A stretch of 64,000 nucleotides of DNA from Urechis unicinctus (GCA_034190875.2 CM067349.1:32783787-32847786); one strand, 5' to 3'; numbered from the stretch's first letter, positions 12,633-22,955 are shown. Program-made: numbers and translations. The notes: a model not told the origin generated them from the letters alone.

Positions 12633-13352
12633 TCAGCTGGGACAAGGCCATGGTGGAACGCTTAGACCCAGCCAACTACTACCCAGATAATTATACCTTA
12701 CCCGGCAACCAATGACACAGCCGCTGTCAGTGTCGCAACGACCAACATAGTTTAAATCACGGTCAACGACATAAGCAGTAGGTTGATCAGTCTTCAGCAG
12801 CAGTTTGTCGAGCTTGGTCTCTGCTTGTAGCAGGCATACTGCCGCACGTTCCTCCATTGTTGTGATGACATCATTTTCACACAGAACGTCTTCAAATGAG
12901 TGACGGTCCTTGGTGTGGAAGCGCACAACCCTGTGAGTCTGCTCATGTAGGTCCTTCATCACAGAGTTGTACTTTAGGTAGGAGACCTAGACACTCTGCT
13001 GCGCATGGCGGCTGCTAAAGGTCTGTTCAGATAACATATCTTTCTTCTTGGTTAGGGCCTTGGTCGTCGAACAGTCATCAATAATGTACTGGGTAGCCTC
13101 GCCCTTAGAACAATGGTAGAAAACCCTCAGTTAGTCATGGAGCCACTTCCCTGGATCAACCACGTACACCTCTGAATCAGACCACACCCATGGCTGCGAC
13201 TGATAGGCCTCGTTGAAACGGATGGTAGGGCAGAAGATCACAATATGTTCAAAGGCACCGATGAAGGGCCCTTCAAGTAGGTTGAAAATGAAGTTTTTCC
13301 GCATCCTGTCTGCCCACAGATAATAGCCGAGCAGGGACCAACGTTGAAGAAC
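12633..13352 (-). pseudogene. FtsK/HerA-type genome-packaging ATPase (Polinton-1 pseudogene)
   Basis: The minus-strand translation contains a Walker A motif 'GQTGCGKTSF' near 13.32 kb and a Walker B-like 'QYIIDDCS' near 13.09 kb. This is the layout of the A32-like packaging ATPase found in Polintons and related viruses. The frame carries in-frame stops at 13131-13133 (TAA) and 12987-12989 (TAG). The C-terminal part continues as an open frame (12962-12633), although its last portion diverges. The N-terminus is directly joined to the C-terminal end of the capsid protein with no intergenic space, so a deletion probably fused them. Confidence 0.75.
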
Positions 13353-13354
13353 CT

Positions 13355-13790
13355 GCCATCCTTAATGTTAAGCTGTGCATCCATAACACATACATATAGA
13401 CGTTCACGTGCCTGTCACTACCATGGAGCTGGTCGTCGTCCTCAAGTCGAGCCACAGGGCATACATACTGGTTTTTACAGCTATTACCACACTGGGGTAT
13501 TGTTTACTTGTTGCCGCAAAGGTCTTCTTTGCCTCATTCCACTGCTGGTAGCCACTCATGCCCTTGGCATAGAGTTGGTTGGGAATGCCCTCAATGGTCA
13601 CCTCGACCTTTGTAATCTTTGGGTAGTAGAATGACTCTGTCTTCCTGACAAATGAGGTATTGGCTGGGTCTTCAAAGAGCAGTAGGATGTTCTTCATGCT
13701 GGGGTCCGGTACGTACAGGTTGATGTTCCACAGTGTGTCACTTTTATTGTATGCATGCTTCATGTGGCGGAGCACACGCTCATACAGAAC
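13355..13790 (-). pseudogene. C-terminal part of Polinton major capsid protein
   Basis: Minus-strand translation from 13775 gives about 110 open codons with 'FYYPKITKVEVTIEGIPNQL' and then 'YALWLDLRTT'. After a one-base frame change it continues into 'DDDQLHGSDRHVNV' and 'MDAQLNIKDGRF' up to 13.36 kb. From family knowledge this resembles the C-terminal half of the double-jelly-roll major capsid protein of Polintons. The N-terminal part is absent: upstream sequence (13.8-14.0 kb) is unrelated or belongs to the opposite-strand gene. No catalytic residues apply. The assignment rests on pattern recognition without a search. Confidence 0.6.
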
Positions 13791-13983
13791 CGCGATTTAG
13801 CTTGCGGTGGTAAGTACTCGTCATGTTGGCAGTTACAAGTATATCTTCAATACAGTCACGTGGAATTTGACAAGCTAACATTTGACAACGACGTCGATGT
13901 GGGAGGGGAGAGGGATGAGACTAGCTTCATTAACGATGAGGAGACTAACTGCAATGACAGTGATTACCTCGAGTACGACTAGT

Positions 13984-14700
13984 CAACCATGGGCTATTAC
14001 TGAAGAAAAGCCTGCTGGGTTAACAGAAGATCAGTTGAGATCCCAAGAAGAAACAAATGTTACGCGGTGGAAGAAGGCAGTGTCCAAGCATGGGCTGCAG
14101 GCCACTCTGGAGTTCAGGTCGTCTAAACAGTGTAGACTTTGGGTTCATAACGCCATAGAAGACGTTGGTACACAGACAAATGGTCTGCCACTCCGAGAGC
14201 TTATAGGGCTTGACAAGGCTATGCAGACCCAGAGAGGAAAGCTGATCGACAACCTGGCGCAGCTTAGCGGAATAGACAGGCATATAGCCTGTCGGGAGCG
14301 TAAGCTGGAGGAGCTGCCAGAGGAGGCTGAAAACAAGAGGAAACTCCAAGAGCGGGAGCTACCAAGCCTGTGGGAAGAAAGACAAGAAAGACCAGAAGCT
14401 GCCTTTGTGAACGGGGAATGGCTACGTACCCAAATCAATCGCACCAGGGAAACTTAACGAGGACACAACATTAGTCCAGTGTATCCGCACCCTGTTCCCG
14501 GAGCAGGGCATTACAATTGCCTCCATCCTCACTGCGATTAGGATGGTAATCACAACCCTGGTACTCTGGTACAGGTGCGGATGGGGGGAGGGTTAATGCC
14601 ACCCCGGCACCAGCACCGACACCAGCTGACAAGCCCGGTGTGAAGGAATGGATAAAAAAACAGTTAGCTAACTCCTTGGCCAATGATTTTCCCAGTATGT
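13984..14700 (+). pseudogene. Coiled-coil, membrane-anchored Polinton protein (pseudogene)
   Basis: A plus-strand frame from the TAG at 13980 runs open to 14457. It is rich in Glu, Arg, Lys and Leu, with a long predicted coiled coil (about 14190-14450, 'RERKLEELPEEAENKRKLQE' type). The next frame gives 'EDTTLVQCIRTLF.EQGITIASILTAI', a hydrophobic segment that looks like a membrane anchor, and then 'PGVKEWIKKQLA'. At least two frameshifts and several stops break it. It is convergent with the minus-strand conserved ORF at 14.5-15.24 kb. Function unknown; I infer a structural or membrane role from architecture only. Confidence 0.55.
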
Positions 14701-15240
14701 TAGTACTCCAGGCAGTACTAGCACCCGCAATATTTTGCTTTATGTAATTATGTAGCGATCGACACTGGAAAAAAAATCCATTCGTTGGTTTTGTAAACAC
14801 ACGACATCCTGCTTTGTACGTGTTGGGATCTTCGTGGTGAATGATTGGTCGTACTTCACCTTTTACAGGGTCAGCGAGGTGCATTCTGTTGTCAAAGGTA
14901 TTATCAGTGGCTAACCATGTAGCGTCATCCGATAGTGCTACCCTCATTTCGTTTAGACGAATGGTGAAGTACACGTGAAACCTCTCCCAGAGTTAAGGTG
15001 GTCCAACACGAAACACCACAGCCGGAGGCTGCGCACCATGCAGCAAAATTCACCTGGTTTTGCCAGTATTGCATGTGGTCGGTTCTCCAGCCAGCTATTA
15101 CTTTATCGTCGCTTACGTTTGGAACCACAAAGTGTTCAAAAAGGATAGAGAACTTGAACGTCCCCGTAGTGTCCTCTGCTTGGATCTGGATGAGGAGATG
15201 TGTCAGCTGCTCAGCTGGTACATGGGGCCGGTACAGTCTA
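14480..15240 (-). pseudogene. Conserved Polinton ORF of unknown function
   Basis: Minus-strand translation is open from about 15240 to 15015, with a segment rich in Trp, Tyr and Phe ('DKVIAGWRTDHMQYWQNQ', then 'CGVS'). A frameshift follows, and 'VYFTIRLNEMRVALSDDATW' continues in the 14974-14471 frame. Aromatic-rich sequence like this occurs in a long hypothetical protein of invertebrate Polintons. The far part (14.79-14.48 kb) overlaps the opposite-strand coiled-coil gene and may not be coding. Confidence 0.45.
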
Positions 15241-15442
15241 GTTTGTATGTAACGTTCCTACTGAATCTAAAGGCTTGTGTATCCAAAGTACTATGTATCA
15301 TACTCTGTCTAATGTTCATAGCGACGAGGCTGTGCCCCTGCAAAATTCTATTGACAAAAATGCAGGTGATCTTTGCGCAGGCCTCAAATGAGACCATTAC
15401 ATGGCAGTCAAGGACTGCAGAAATCGAAGGGGGGGTGCCCAT
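15203..15442 (-). pseudogene. Truncated small basic Polinton protein
   Basis: The segment 'NIRQSMIHSTLDTQAFRFSR' is homologous to 'NIRQSVIHSTMNKQAFSFNR' of the Polinton-2 copy at 29024-29359. Homology stops at about 15245, where the sequence passes into the conserved ORF downstream. The Lys/Arg/Ala-rich C-terminal half seen in Polinton-2 is therefore missing. Confidence 0.6.
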
Positions 15443-15828
15443 TTAAATCATGGCCTCTGGAATTTCAAACTTTTGCTGGAGGTGCTTGCAGCTAAAGGTC
15501 TTAGTTTTGGAGGTTGATGTTTTGGATGGGGTTATAAACCTACCAATTCCTGATGATGGTGTATTAAAAATGTTGCGTCTTGATAACGGTCTGGGTGGGC
15601 AATAGATTCCTTCAGGTTGACAGGCCTATCAACTTTAGCACCTTTAATCCACTTAATGTCAATCTGCATCAAGTCAGTACCACCCACAACATGCTTGATG
15701 GGGCCCCCACTTCGCTTCTTGCAGGTTTTGAGGGTAGCTCTTTCGGTGATAAAGTAACAACGAACATCGCTAATCCTGTCTCAAAACGTGTTACTAACGG
15801 AATGGTGCACGAGTTAAAGGTTCAGTAA
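15310..15828 (+). pseudogene. 5' part of Polinton capsid-associated protein (split by 3.5-kb insertion)
   Basis: Plus-strand translation matches the Polinton-2 gene at 29335-29937. A 'LQNSIDKNAGDLC' start region is followed by a broken middle, and then an open run (15580-15828) contains 'INFSTFNPLNVN', 'LLAGFEGSSFGD' and 'VSKRVTNGMVHELKVQ'. The frame ends at the junction with the foreign block at 15829, and the missing end is found at 19327. From family knowledge this is probably a minor capsid or penton-type component; I cannot prove which. Confidence 0.6.
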
Positions 15829-16782
15829 CCGGCTAATAAGTAGTTCTTTGGAACCAAGTGGAGCTTGCGCTCCCTCTTGGTTCTCGAAGATGGCATTTCC
15901 AATGTAGAAAATTTGATGATAAGACCTTACCTTCACGATGTCAACTTGATTTAACAAGTCCAATTTAATAAGCAATCAGTATTATGTATCGCATTAGAGT
16001 CTCAGGAATTGCAACAACTTGTAAATATGCATAATCGCCTAAAATGTGCGAGGCGGTTAACTTTTCCGACTTAATTCCAATATGGCGGCGAGATTGCGCA
16101 ACGTAAGTCGAATTGTAACGGACTTGTTATTATGCTGGATAAAGGAGAGGAAAAGGTAACTAGGTCGGAAAGTTATAAGGTATAAATCTAGTATAAACTG
16201 ACTCACCCGTGAAATGTTTTATCAGGCAGATGATGGTATGATAAAAACTTAGCAAATTATGCGCGGTCGTTTACGACAACGTAATGCAAGAGACCGGTTT
16301 TTGACAAACACCAGAATTCTGAGTGGAATTACGCCGACAAGTTAGAAATTAATCGAATATCAAGTGTTCGCCCAAAGATTTGTTAAAAAAAACCATATTC
16401 ATTAAATTCAGTCAATACTCTCACCGTTGGTGGCTTTAAATTCTTCTCTACGTATTCTTCTCAGTACGAAAGTGATGATCAGTTAAGCATGTTTGTCAAT
16501 CTACGGATAAAAGTGGGTTTTCCTGTTAGACCAACAAGGGAGTACCCGATCCACTGTTGGTCTGTTGGGCTACTAATAAGGGACGGCTATTGGACAACCA
16601 CTACCTTTATGTTGGCGTTGTCCCTCGATGTGTAATTATTGTTTGTTAATCGCGTCCAAAAGAGCAGTTGTTATGTAACCTAGCTAAGGAACAATCATGT
16701 TGGCATCCGAATATTTGACACACCTCTCGAGTTGGCCATAGGTGACCAAATCAGTTGCAGAACACGCTGGAATGCAATGCAA

Positions 16783-17940
16783 GTCAGTAGTTTCACTCGT
16801 ATTGAACTTTAACCATATAGTTATGTAGACACCAACCGCGCCTAGTATTTTCCCAGGGTTGCCCCCCACCGATGAGAATCCAGGGCACTCCTATGAGTTG
16901 AATGAGATCAGCCTCAAGAAGCAATACCCCGAGAAAGAGATTGAAACAAAAAATAGCCACTACTTAAGAAACTGTTTTTATGTGTCTTGATGTTGATCTT
17001 AGCATGCTCCGCGAACTCCGCGAGGGGAGGGTCGTCTCGGTCTATCCTGAGGACGTATCCAGTGGCGGGATCGATAATCATCCATAAATGATCGACCTGA
17101 CCGGATACGTAGATCCGGGCATTGTAGATGAGCTTGCTGTTTTCTATGGCCATTGTTGCAACCTTAAGACGCTCCGGCTTTAAGCAGCAAAGACGCTGCT
17201 GGGAACTGGCTTTCGTCTCTTGTGCTTAAGCCCATCCTCAGAGACAGAGAACTGTATGATAATGTAATATATATACACATGAGTCAAGAGAAACCGAACC
17301 CTTAACTGGTGGATAAACCCTCGTAGAGAAGGCCCTGTGATAGCAGACCCTTATCGCCAGTCAAAAGTCTAATTTACTATGTGGTTGACCCAGTTATTAT
17401 CCTCATCGCATAATATCTGCTTAATTGTCTGCCAAAGTGAACACTTTTAACATTTCTAAAGGTCAATATGAGATTATGTTTTGTGTTAATTCACATGTCT
17501 GTGCATACTAAAGAACAGTGTACTTTGTTCTGCGTTATGACGGTAAGGGCTAAACCACACACAAATTAGATATTTGGCACGAAACATAACTGCCCTTTCC
17601 TACGTGAATAATGAATGTGCATACTGTTAAAAGAAAGCGCCAGTTAAAATTCGTGAGCAGTAGTACTGATACATAGTAAAAGAGTGACAGCTTTAATTGG
17701 AAATGCACTGCCTGACTGTAGGTTTATATTAATGATGCTGTGTCTTTCTGTATGTTAACATTGGTACTGCGTTGCCTCTCAGTAGATTGATACTGGCACT
17801 TCATTGCCACTCTGTAGGATTATTTTGGTGCTGAACTACGCCTATTTAGGATTATATTGGAACATCACTGCATTTCTCTAGGCTTATAATAGCACTTCAT
17901 TGCCTCTCTGTTTGGTAACATTAGAACTGCAATGGCGGTA
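16783..17940. repeat. Tandem duplication, unit A (1158 bp)
   Basis: Unit A is repeated immediately as unit B (17941-19097). Each unit begins 'gtcagtagtttcactcg' and ends 'gaactgcaatggcggta'. I count only about six substitutions plus one missing C (the 'taccccgag' of A is 'tacccgag' in B). That is about 99.5% identity, so the duplication is recent. Each unit holds a Polinton tail fragment, the truncated amidohydrolase 5' end, its promoter region and a few 32-bp minisatellite monomers. Confidence 0.93.
16914..17153 (-). pseudogene. Truncated amidohydrolase 5' copy A
   Basis: The start codon and first ~53 codons match the intact gene (begins 'MAIENSKLIYNARIY'), with about five amino-acid differences. 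Homology stops after 'EHAKIN', where the intact gene continues 'MGGKRILPGF'; here the frame runs into unrelated sequence. The catalytic domain is absent. The upstream region, including the AT-rich TATA-like element, is retained. Confidence 0.88.
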
Positions 17941-19097
17941 GTCAGTAGTTTCACTCGTATTGAACTTTAACCATATAGTTATGTAGACACCAACCGCGCC
18001 TAGTATTTTCCCAGGGTTGCCCCCCACCGATGAGAATCCAGGGCACTCCTATGAGTTGAATGAGATCAGCCTCAAGAAGCAATACCCGAGAAAGAGATTG
18101 AAACAAAAAATAGCCACTACTTAAGAAACTGTTTTTATGTGTCTTGATGTTGATCTTAGCATGCTCCGCGAACTCCGCGAGGGGAGGGTCGTCTCGGTCT
18201 ATCCTGAGGACGTATCCAGTGGCGGGATCGATAATCATCCATAAATGATCGACCTGACCGGATACGTAGATCCGGGCATTGTAGATGAGCTTGCTGTTTT
18301 CTATGGCCATTGTTGCAACCTTAAGACGCTCCGGCTTTAAGCAGCAAAGACGCTGCTGGGAACTGGCTTTCGTCTCTTGTGCTTAAGCCCATCCTCAGAG
18401 ACAGAGAACTGTATGATAATGTAATATATATACACATGAGTCAAGAGAAACCGAACCCTTAACTGGTGGATAAACCCTCGTAGAGAAGGCCCTGTGATAG
18501 CAGACCCTTATCGCCAGTCAAAAGTCTAATTTACTATGTGGTTGACCCAGTTATTATCCTTATCGCATAATATCTGCTTAATTGTCTGCCAAAGAGAACA
18601 CTTTTAACATTTCTAAAGGTCAATATGAGATTATGTTTTGTGTTAATTCACATGTCTGTGCATACTAAAGAACAGTGTACTTTGTTCTGCGTTATGACGG
18701 TAAGGGCTAAACCACACACAGATTAGATATTTGGCACGAAACATAACTGCCCTTTCCTACGTGAATAATGAATGTGCATACTGTTAAAAGAAAGCGCCAG
18801 TTAAAATTCATGAGCAGTAGTACTGATACATAGTAAAAGAGTGACAGCTTTAATTGGAAATGCACTGCCTGACTGTAGGTTTATATTAATGATGCAGTGT
18901 CTTTCTGTATGTTAACATTGGTACTGCGTTGCCTCTCAGTAGATTGATACTGGCACTTCATTGCCACTCTGTAGGATTATTTTGGTGCTGAACTACGCCT
19001 ATTTAGGATTATATTGGAACATCACTGCATTTCTCTAGGCTTATAATAGCACTTCATTGCCTCTCTGTTTGGTAACATTAGAACTGCAATGGCGGTA
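17941..19097. repeat. Tandem duplication, unit B (1157 bp)
   Basis: Second copy of the unit at 16783-17940, directly abutting it. The one-base length difference is the C deletion near 18088. Unit B is followed by about seven further 32-bp minisatellite monomers (19098-19330), which unit A lacks. Confidence 0.93.
17951..18310 (-). pseudogene. Truncated amidohydrolase 5' copy B
   Basis: Same truncated 5' end as copy A, within tandem unit B. The missing C near 18088 changes the downstream frame, so the open frame runs on through Polinton-derived sequence to 119 codons. Only the first ~53 codons are amidohydrolase-derived. No metal-binding motif is present. Confidence 0.88.
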
Positions 19098-19330
19098 GGT
19101 TTATATTGGTACTGCAATGACTCTCTTTAGGTTTGTATTGGTACTACATTGCCTCCCTTTAGGTTCATATTAGTGCTAGATTGCCTCTCTTTAGGTTTGT
19201 ATTGGTACTACATTGTCTCTCTTTAGGTTTGTATTGGTGCTAGATAGCCTCTCTTTAGGTTTGTATTGGTGCTAAATAGCCTCTCTTTAGGTTTGTATTG
19301 GTGCTAAATAGCCTCTCTTTAGGTTCAGTT
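19098..19330. repeat. 32-bp minisatellite, short array
   Basis: About seven copies of the 'ggtttgtattggtactacattgcctctcttta' family, the same monomer as the large array at 33.1-43.4 kb. It sits at the same position relative to the amidohydrolase upstream flank as the large array does, which shows common descent. Confidence 0.9.
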
Positions 19331-19335
19331 ATAAG

Positions 19336-19680
19336 GATAATAAGGGACGGCTATTTGACAACTACTACCTTCCTGTTGGCGTTGTCCTTGAATTCATAAA
19401 ATGTCAATTAAAGCGAGTATCTATGGACCTAGAAAAAAAACGGAGAGCACTCAACTGACCTCTTTGAATAAGTTAAAAAAAGCCTTTGTTGATGCGCTAC
19501 ACAACCAGCCCTCATTGAAGCCCCTCATTACTATTTGGGCAGAAGAAAGGGGTACATTGGTTAATGGAATGCACGAGTGGTCATTTGGTGATAGTGCCAG
19601 TGGTGTTGACCATGGATATCTTATGCCAGCGACGGGCCGAGTTTTTCGTATGGGGCTATCAACTAGTGTGTAATTATTGT
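19336..19680 (+). pseudogene. End of capsid-associated gene and fibre-like Polinton protein
   Basis: 19327-19400 continues the split capsid-associated frame ('DNKGRLF', 'LPVGVVLEF'). A second gene starts at ATG 19401 ('MSIKASIYGPRKK') and runs 90 codons with 'LITIWAEERGTL' and 'EWSFGDSASG'. Compared with the Polinton-2 copy (29929) it lacks the middle block containing 'TMTGDLEM' and 'DAVNKKYADAL', and it stops early at 19673. In family members this block resembles phage-type tail-fibre trimerisation segments, so an attachment-fibre role is inferred. Confidence 0.55.
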
Positions 19681-19924
19681 TGTTAATCGTGTCCAAAAGA
19701 GCAGCTGTTATACAAAGGAACGATCATGTTGGCATCCGGATATTTGACACACCTCTCGAGTTGGCCATAGGTGACCAAATCAGTTGCAGAACACGCTGGA
19801 ATGCAATGCATGTCAGTAGTTTCACTCCTAATTGAACTTGAACTTTAACCATATAGTTATGAAGACACCAACCGCGCCTAGTATTTTCCCAGGGTTGCCC
19901 ACCCCCAAACCAACGACGATAATC

Positions 19925-20283
19925 CAGGACACCCCTATCAGTTGAATGAGATCATCCTCAAGAAGCAATACCTCGAGAGAGAGATTGAAATATAGGCGTG
20001 TAGTTAACTCAGTGGATGCAGCAGATACTGCTTTAGTTACTGTTGGTATGTGTCTAGGCGCAAGTGCCGAAGGTGTTATGTCTACAGTAGTTGCCATTCC
20101 TGTTGCCACTGTTTTGGGTGCTACTGGGGGCGCTTGTGAACAACTTGGAATCACTGGAAAATTGATTGGTCGGCGACTGACCGTAAAGGTTTAAAATCAT
20201 GATCAGATCCACGTTCTTGCGCAGAACACATTGAATACCATTTCTGACATGGTATCGACAGCACTTGAATATCTCGGATCATG
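19925..20283 (+). pseudogene. Small membrane protein of Polinton-1, truncated
   Basis: Plus-strand frame related to 30270-30715 of Polinton-2. It begins with a charged segment ('LKKQYLEREIEIYRRVVNSV'), then two Ala/Gly/Val-rich hydrophobic stretches (about 20020-20150), then a frame break and 'HDQIHVLAQNTLNTISDMVS'. Homology ends at about 20283, which is the right limit of Polinton-1 sequence. Function unknown. Confidence 0.55.
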
Positions 20284-20300
20284 AGCCCTATGGTGACGTA

Positions 20301-20306
20301 TTTAAT
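20301..20306 (-). terminator. Candidate polyadenylation signal ATTAAA of the amidohydrolase gene
   Basis: ATTAAA on the minus strand about 176 bases downstream of the amidohydrolase stop codon (20482-20484). Another ATTAAA lies about 60 bases after the stop. Either could serve; no transcript data are available. Confidence 0.35.
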
Positions 20307-20481
20307 AAATCTTCAACAGCAGTATACAGTTGTCTGTAAGTTAACTTCAACTAACACTCCCCAAGATTTACGAACCTGATCATGCAAAGTGAAAAATTGA
20401 AGTCGGGAACATTTAATTTTGCATTGATCTGGAATGTTATATTGGCCGGCTCTCCCTGGTAAATAAATAAGGAACGTTCCC

Positions 20482-22835
20482 TTAGAATTTCCTAGACCCT
20501 GCGATCCAAGTCTCTGCAACTTTAGCAGTGAGGAATTGCTCCGGGTGATCAACGACATCTGTGTCGGACGAGATGACAACGAAGTCGGCCAGGTATCCTG
20601 GTAGCAGTTGACCCAAAATATGCTCTTTAAGAGTAGCATAAGCCCCGTCTCGTGTGTATAGGTCAATAGCTTGTTGCACATTCAGACATTCTTCTGGTCT
20701 GAAAACATTCATCAACATATCTCCTGTGATAGCGACGTTCACATAGTATCATTGTAATAAGTAACAATCTATAGATATACATATGACGTACGCTAATTAT
20801 AAAAATTCTTTCTCACCTAAATTGTTTGGTTTGAGGAACTTGCCGCCGACCGTGGGGTCGGTAAATAGCGTCGTAGATACCAAGCATGGGCTGTGGGGGT
20901 TCCACGGGGGCGTCTGACCCCCCGGCACATCTGACACCTGACACGGACACACAGGAGTTCATTCATCAATGTCTTAGTCCGCAATCAATCTTTCTCAAGG
21001 ACACGATTGCTATATCATATTCGGATGAGTGCCTCTTTAGTACCTCTCTCCAGGAGGGTCTTCCATGGGTATGACCACGCGAGGAGGTCTTCAGGAATTA
21101 TCTCCTCAGCGAGGGCAGCGTCGGTCGGCACAAACTGAGGCTGGATGTTGGCAATGCAGCCGCGTTCTTTCATACGCTCGATCAAGTCGTCTCGTAGAAA
21201 CTTAAACGACATTTGAAAACGTTTACGGCACACGTGCATGCTCTGTTATATCAGTTCACGTTAGCTTTCAATTTCGCAAATTGTCATAACATCAAGAACA
21301 TGAATTTAAAGTCAACAATTTGTGAAAGAATCAGCAATACTTGTTCAGGAAAGCTTGACGAACGTCGAGATATCGTTGGCAGTTTGCAGGGTGGGGAAGT
21401 ATATATGATATTTGTCTTCATTACCTGGCAGTGTGTCAGCAAAGGGCGCTTTTCTGGTGCGACTTGGGCGTGTTCCATGGCGTCCAGTGCTGCTTCCGCC
21501 GCAGCGTCCCCGATGACATGAAACTCCAGTCGGTACCCAAGAGAAGTCGCTTCATGAACCAGTGCGTTCAATTTATCCTATGTCATCATTGCATTAATAA
21601 TTCATTATGGTATCAACCTCGCAACAGTCCTTGATAAAATACGCCTATATATTTACCTGTTTATGAATTAAGATGCCTCTGTTATCTGAATTTCTATATG
21701 TTTGACTTAAGGCAGCGGTGGCGCCTCCTAGGGAGCCATCTGTAAACAGCTTGATGCGGTCACATGACAGGAAATCGCCACGTGTCTCACCGGCAAAGCG
21801 CGGGAAATTTCCACCCTTCCTGTCGTCGTTGAAATAAGCTGAGTAGAAGATTCGTACAGGTAAGTCTTCCTGGTCAGCTTTGTCACAATACTCTTGCCAC
21901 GTATCACCCTCTAGCGCATGCGCACTAGTGACACCGCACGCCAATAGTTTATCAATTGCTGTGGTGATATATTGCTGCTTGTCTGATGTGAGAGGAACAT
22001 TGGCGATAACTAGATCGCGTGCCGTTTCCCTAGCAACGCCGGTCAGTTCACCATTTCTGGGATGATTTGACGGATATCGATCAAAAGCGCCCCCTGGTGG
22101 ATCTGGGGTGGATGGACTTAATCCTGGAACATGCAGGCCACTGACATATCATCAACCTTTCATTAATGCAACCTCCAACGTCGTAACATAGCGTTAGTAA
22201 AACACTCCCATGACTTCCCATGCCTTCACCTGACAAAATTAAGATAAATACATGTTTACTTGTTAAGCATTAAAATCACCTACGCTAATAATAACTAACA
22301 TATTGATTAAGAGGTTTTACGAAAATATCGACGAATACGATGATTTCCATTTGTTCGTCTTACCGAGTAGTTCCATGGCTGTGGAATTCATCACCAACAA
22401 GTGGCCACAGCTGCGTGCCAGACAAGCTGGTCTGTCCTGACACACGGCATCCACGTCTTCCTTCGTAGGCCACCGACCCATCAAGTCCTGCTCCCATCCC
22501 ATTCCACGAATCCATAACTTCTCTGGTCGATTTCGGCAGTATTCGCCTATCTTCATCTGGAATTCTTCAATCGATTTACTGCCGTGAAGGAGCACGCTAT
22601 CCAGAGCTGCACCTAAATAACTCACGTGAATATGTGACTCGTGAAAACCAGGAAGAATTCTCTTCCCGCCCATGTTGATCTTAGCATGCTCCACGAACTC
22701 TGCGAGGGGTGCTTCGTCTCGGTCTATCCTGAGGACGTATCCAGTGGCGGGATCGATAATCATCCATGAATGATCGACCTGACCGGATATGTAGATCCGG
22801 GCATTGTAGATGAGCTTGCTGTTTTCTATGGCCAT
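20482..22835 (-). CDS. YtcJ-like metal-dependent amidohydrolase, six exons, apparently intact
   Basis: Exons (minus): 22835-22364, 22123-21657, 21577-21425, 21200-21044, 20937-20817, 20698-20482. All introns are GT-AG, phases agree, and the sum is 1587 nt, or 528 residues plus TAA. The family (amidohydrolase 3, YtcJ/LAF3 type) is a TIM-barrel hydrolase using one or two metals; the substrate is unknown. Expected ligands are visible: His68 and His70 in 'HESHIH', Lys282 in 'RIKLFTDG' (possible carboxylated Lys), His333 in 'FHVIGDAA', His362 in 'LLTHCQ' and Asp425 in 'GGSDAPVE'. The length is close to the usual 530-580. There is no obvious signal peptide, so it is probably cytosolic. The start ATG has a good context (acaATGG). 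A TATA-like element lies about 100 bases upstream, and Polinton-2 sits 270 bases upstream. Confidence 0.93.
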
Positions 22836-22932
22836 TGTTGCAACCTTAAGACACTCCGGCTTTAAGCAGCAATGACGCTGCTGGGAACTGGCTTTTGTCT
22901 CGGATGCTTAAGCACATACTCGGCGACAGAGA

Positions 22933-22955
22933 ACTGTATGATAATATAATATATA
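22933..22955 (-). promoter_or_regulatory. TATA-like element upstream of amidohydrolase
   Basis: On the minus strand the AT-rich run 'tatatatattatatt' lies about 100-120 bases before the ATG. The same element is conserved in truncated copies A and B (around 17260-17275 and 18420-18435), which carry the whole proximal upstream region. It is a plausible core promoter, though transcription start sites are unknown. Confidence 0.45.

Larger units (their letters stand above)
15829..19326. other. 3.5-kb block inserted in Polinton-1
   Basis: The capsid-associated gene breaks at '...aaggttcag' (15828) and resumes at 'ggttcagttataaggataataaggg' (19327), matching the uninterrupted sequence of Polinton-2 near 29853. 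The block contains unidentified sequence (15829-16555), a deleted duplicate of the neighbouring Polinton segment (about 16560-16945, equivalent to 19336-19975), the two 1.16-kb tandem units, and 32-bp minisatellite monomers up to 19330. The shared 'ggttcag' also occurs in the minisatellite-flanking monomer, so a microhomology-mediated event is plausible. Confidence 0.7.
8108..20283 (-). mobile_element. Polinton-1: decayed, internally interrupted Polinton/Maverick
   Basis: Remnants of typical Polinton genes lie together. On the minus strand they are PolB (8.31-12.1 kb), a small conserved ORF (12.25-12.62 kb), packaging ATPase (12.63-13.35 kb), major capsid protein (13.36-13.79 kb), a conserved ORF (14.5-15.24 kb) and a small basic protein (15.2-15.4 kb). 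On the plus strand they are a coiled-coil membrane protein (14.0-14.7 kb), a capsid-associated protein (15.3-15.83 plus 19.33-19.4 kb), a fibre-like protein (19.4 kb) and a membrane protein (19.9-20.28 kb). All are broken. Similarity to Polinton-2 stops at about 20283. No integrase is seen. The element is interrupted at 10.28-10.80, 11.46-11.70 and 15.83-19.33 kb. Confidence 0.85.

Noticed and set aside
13882..13983. Start of the coiled-coil gene at ATG 13882
   Set aside because: The codons before 13984 look like chance sequence overlapping an acidic frame that stops at 13980. Family-like sequence begins only after it, so I did not use this ATG as the start.
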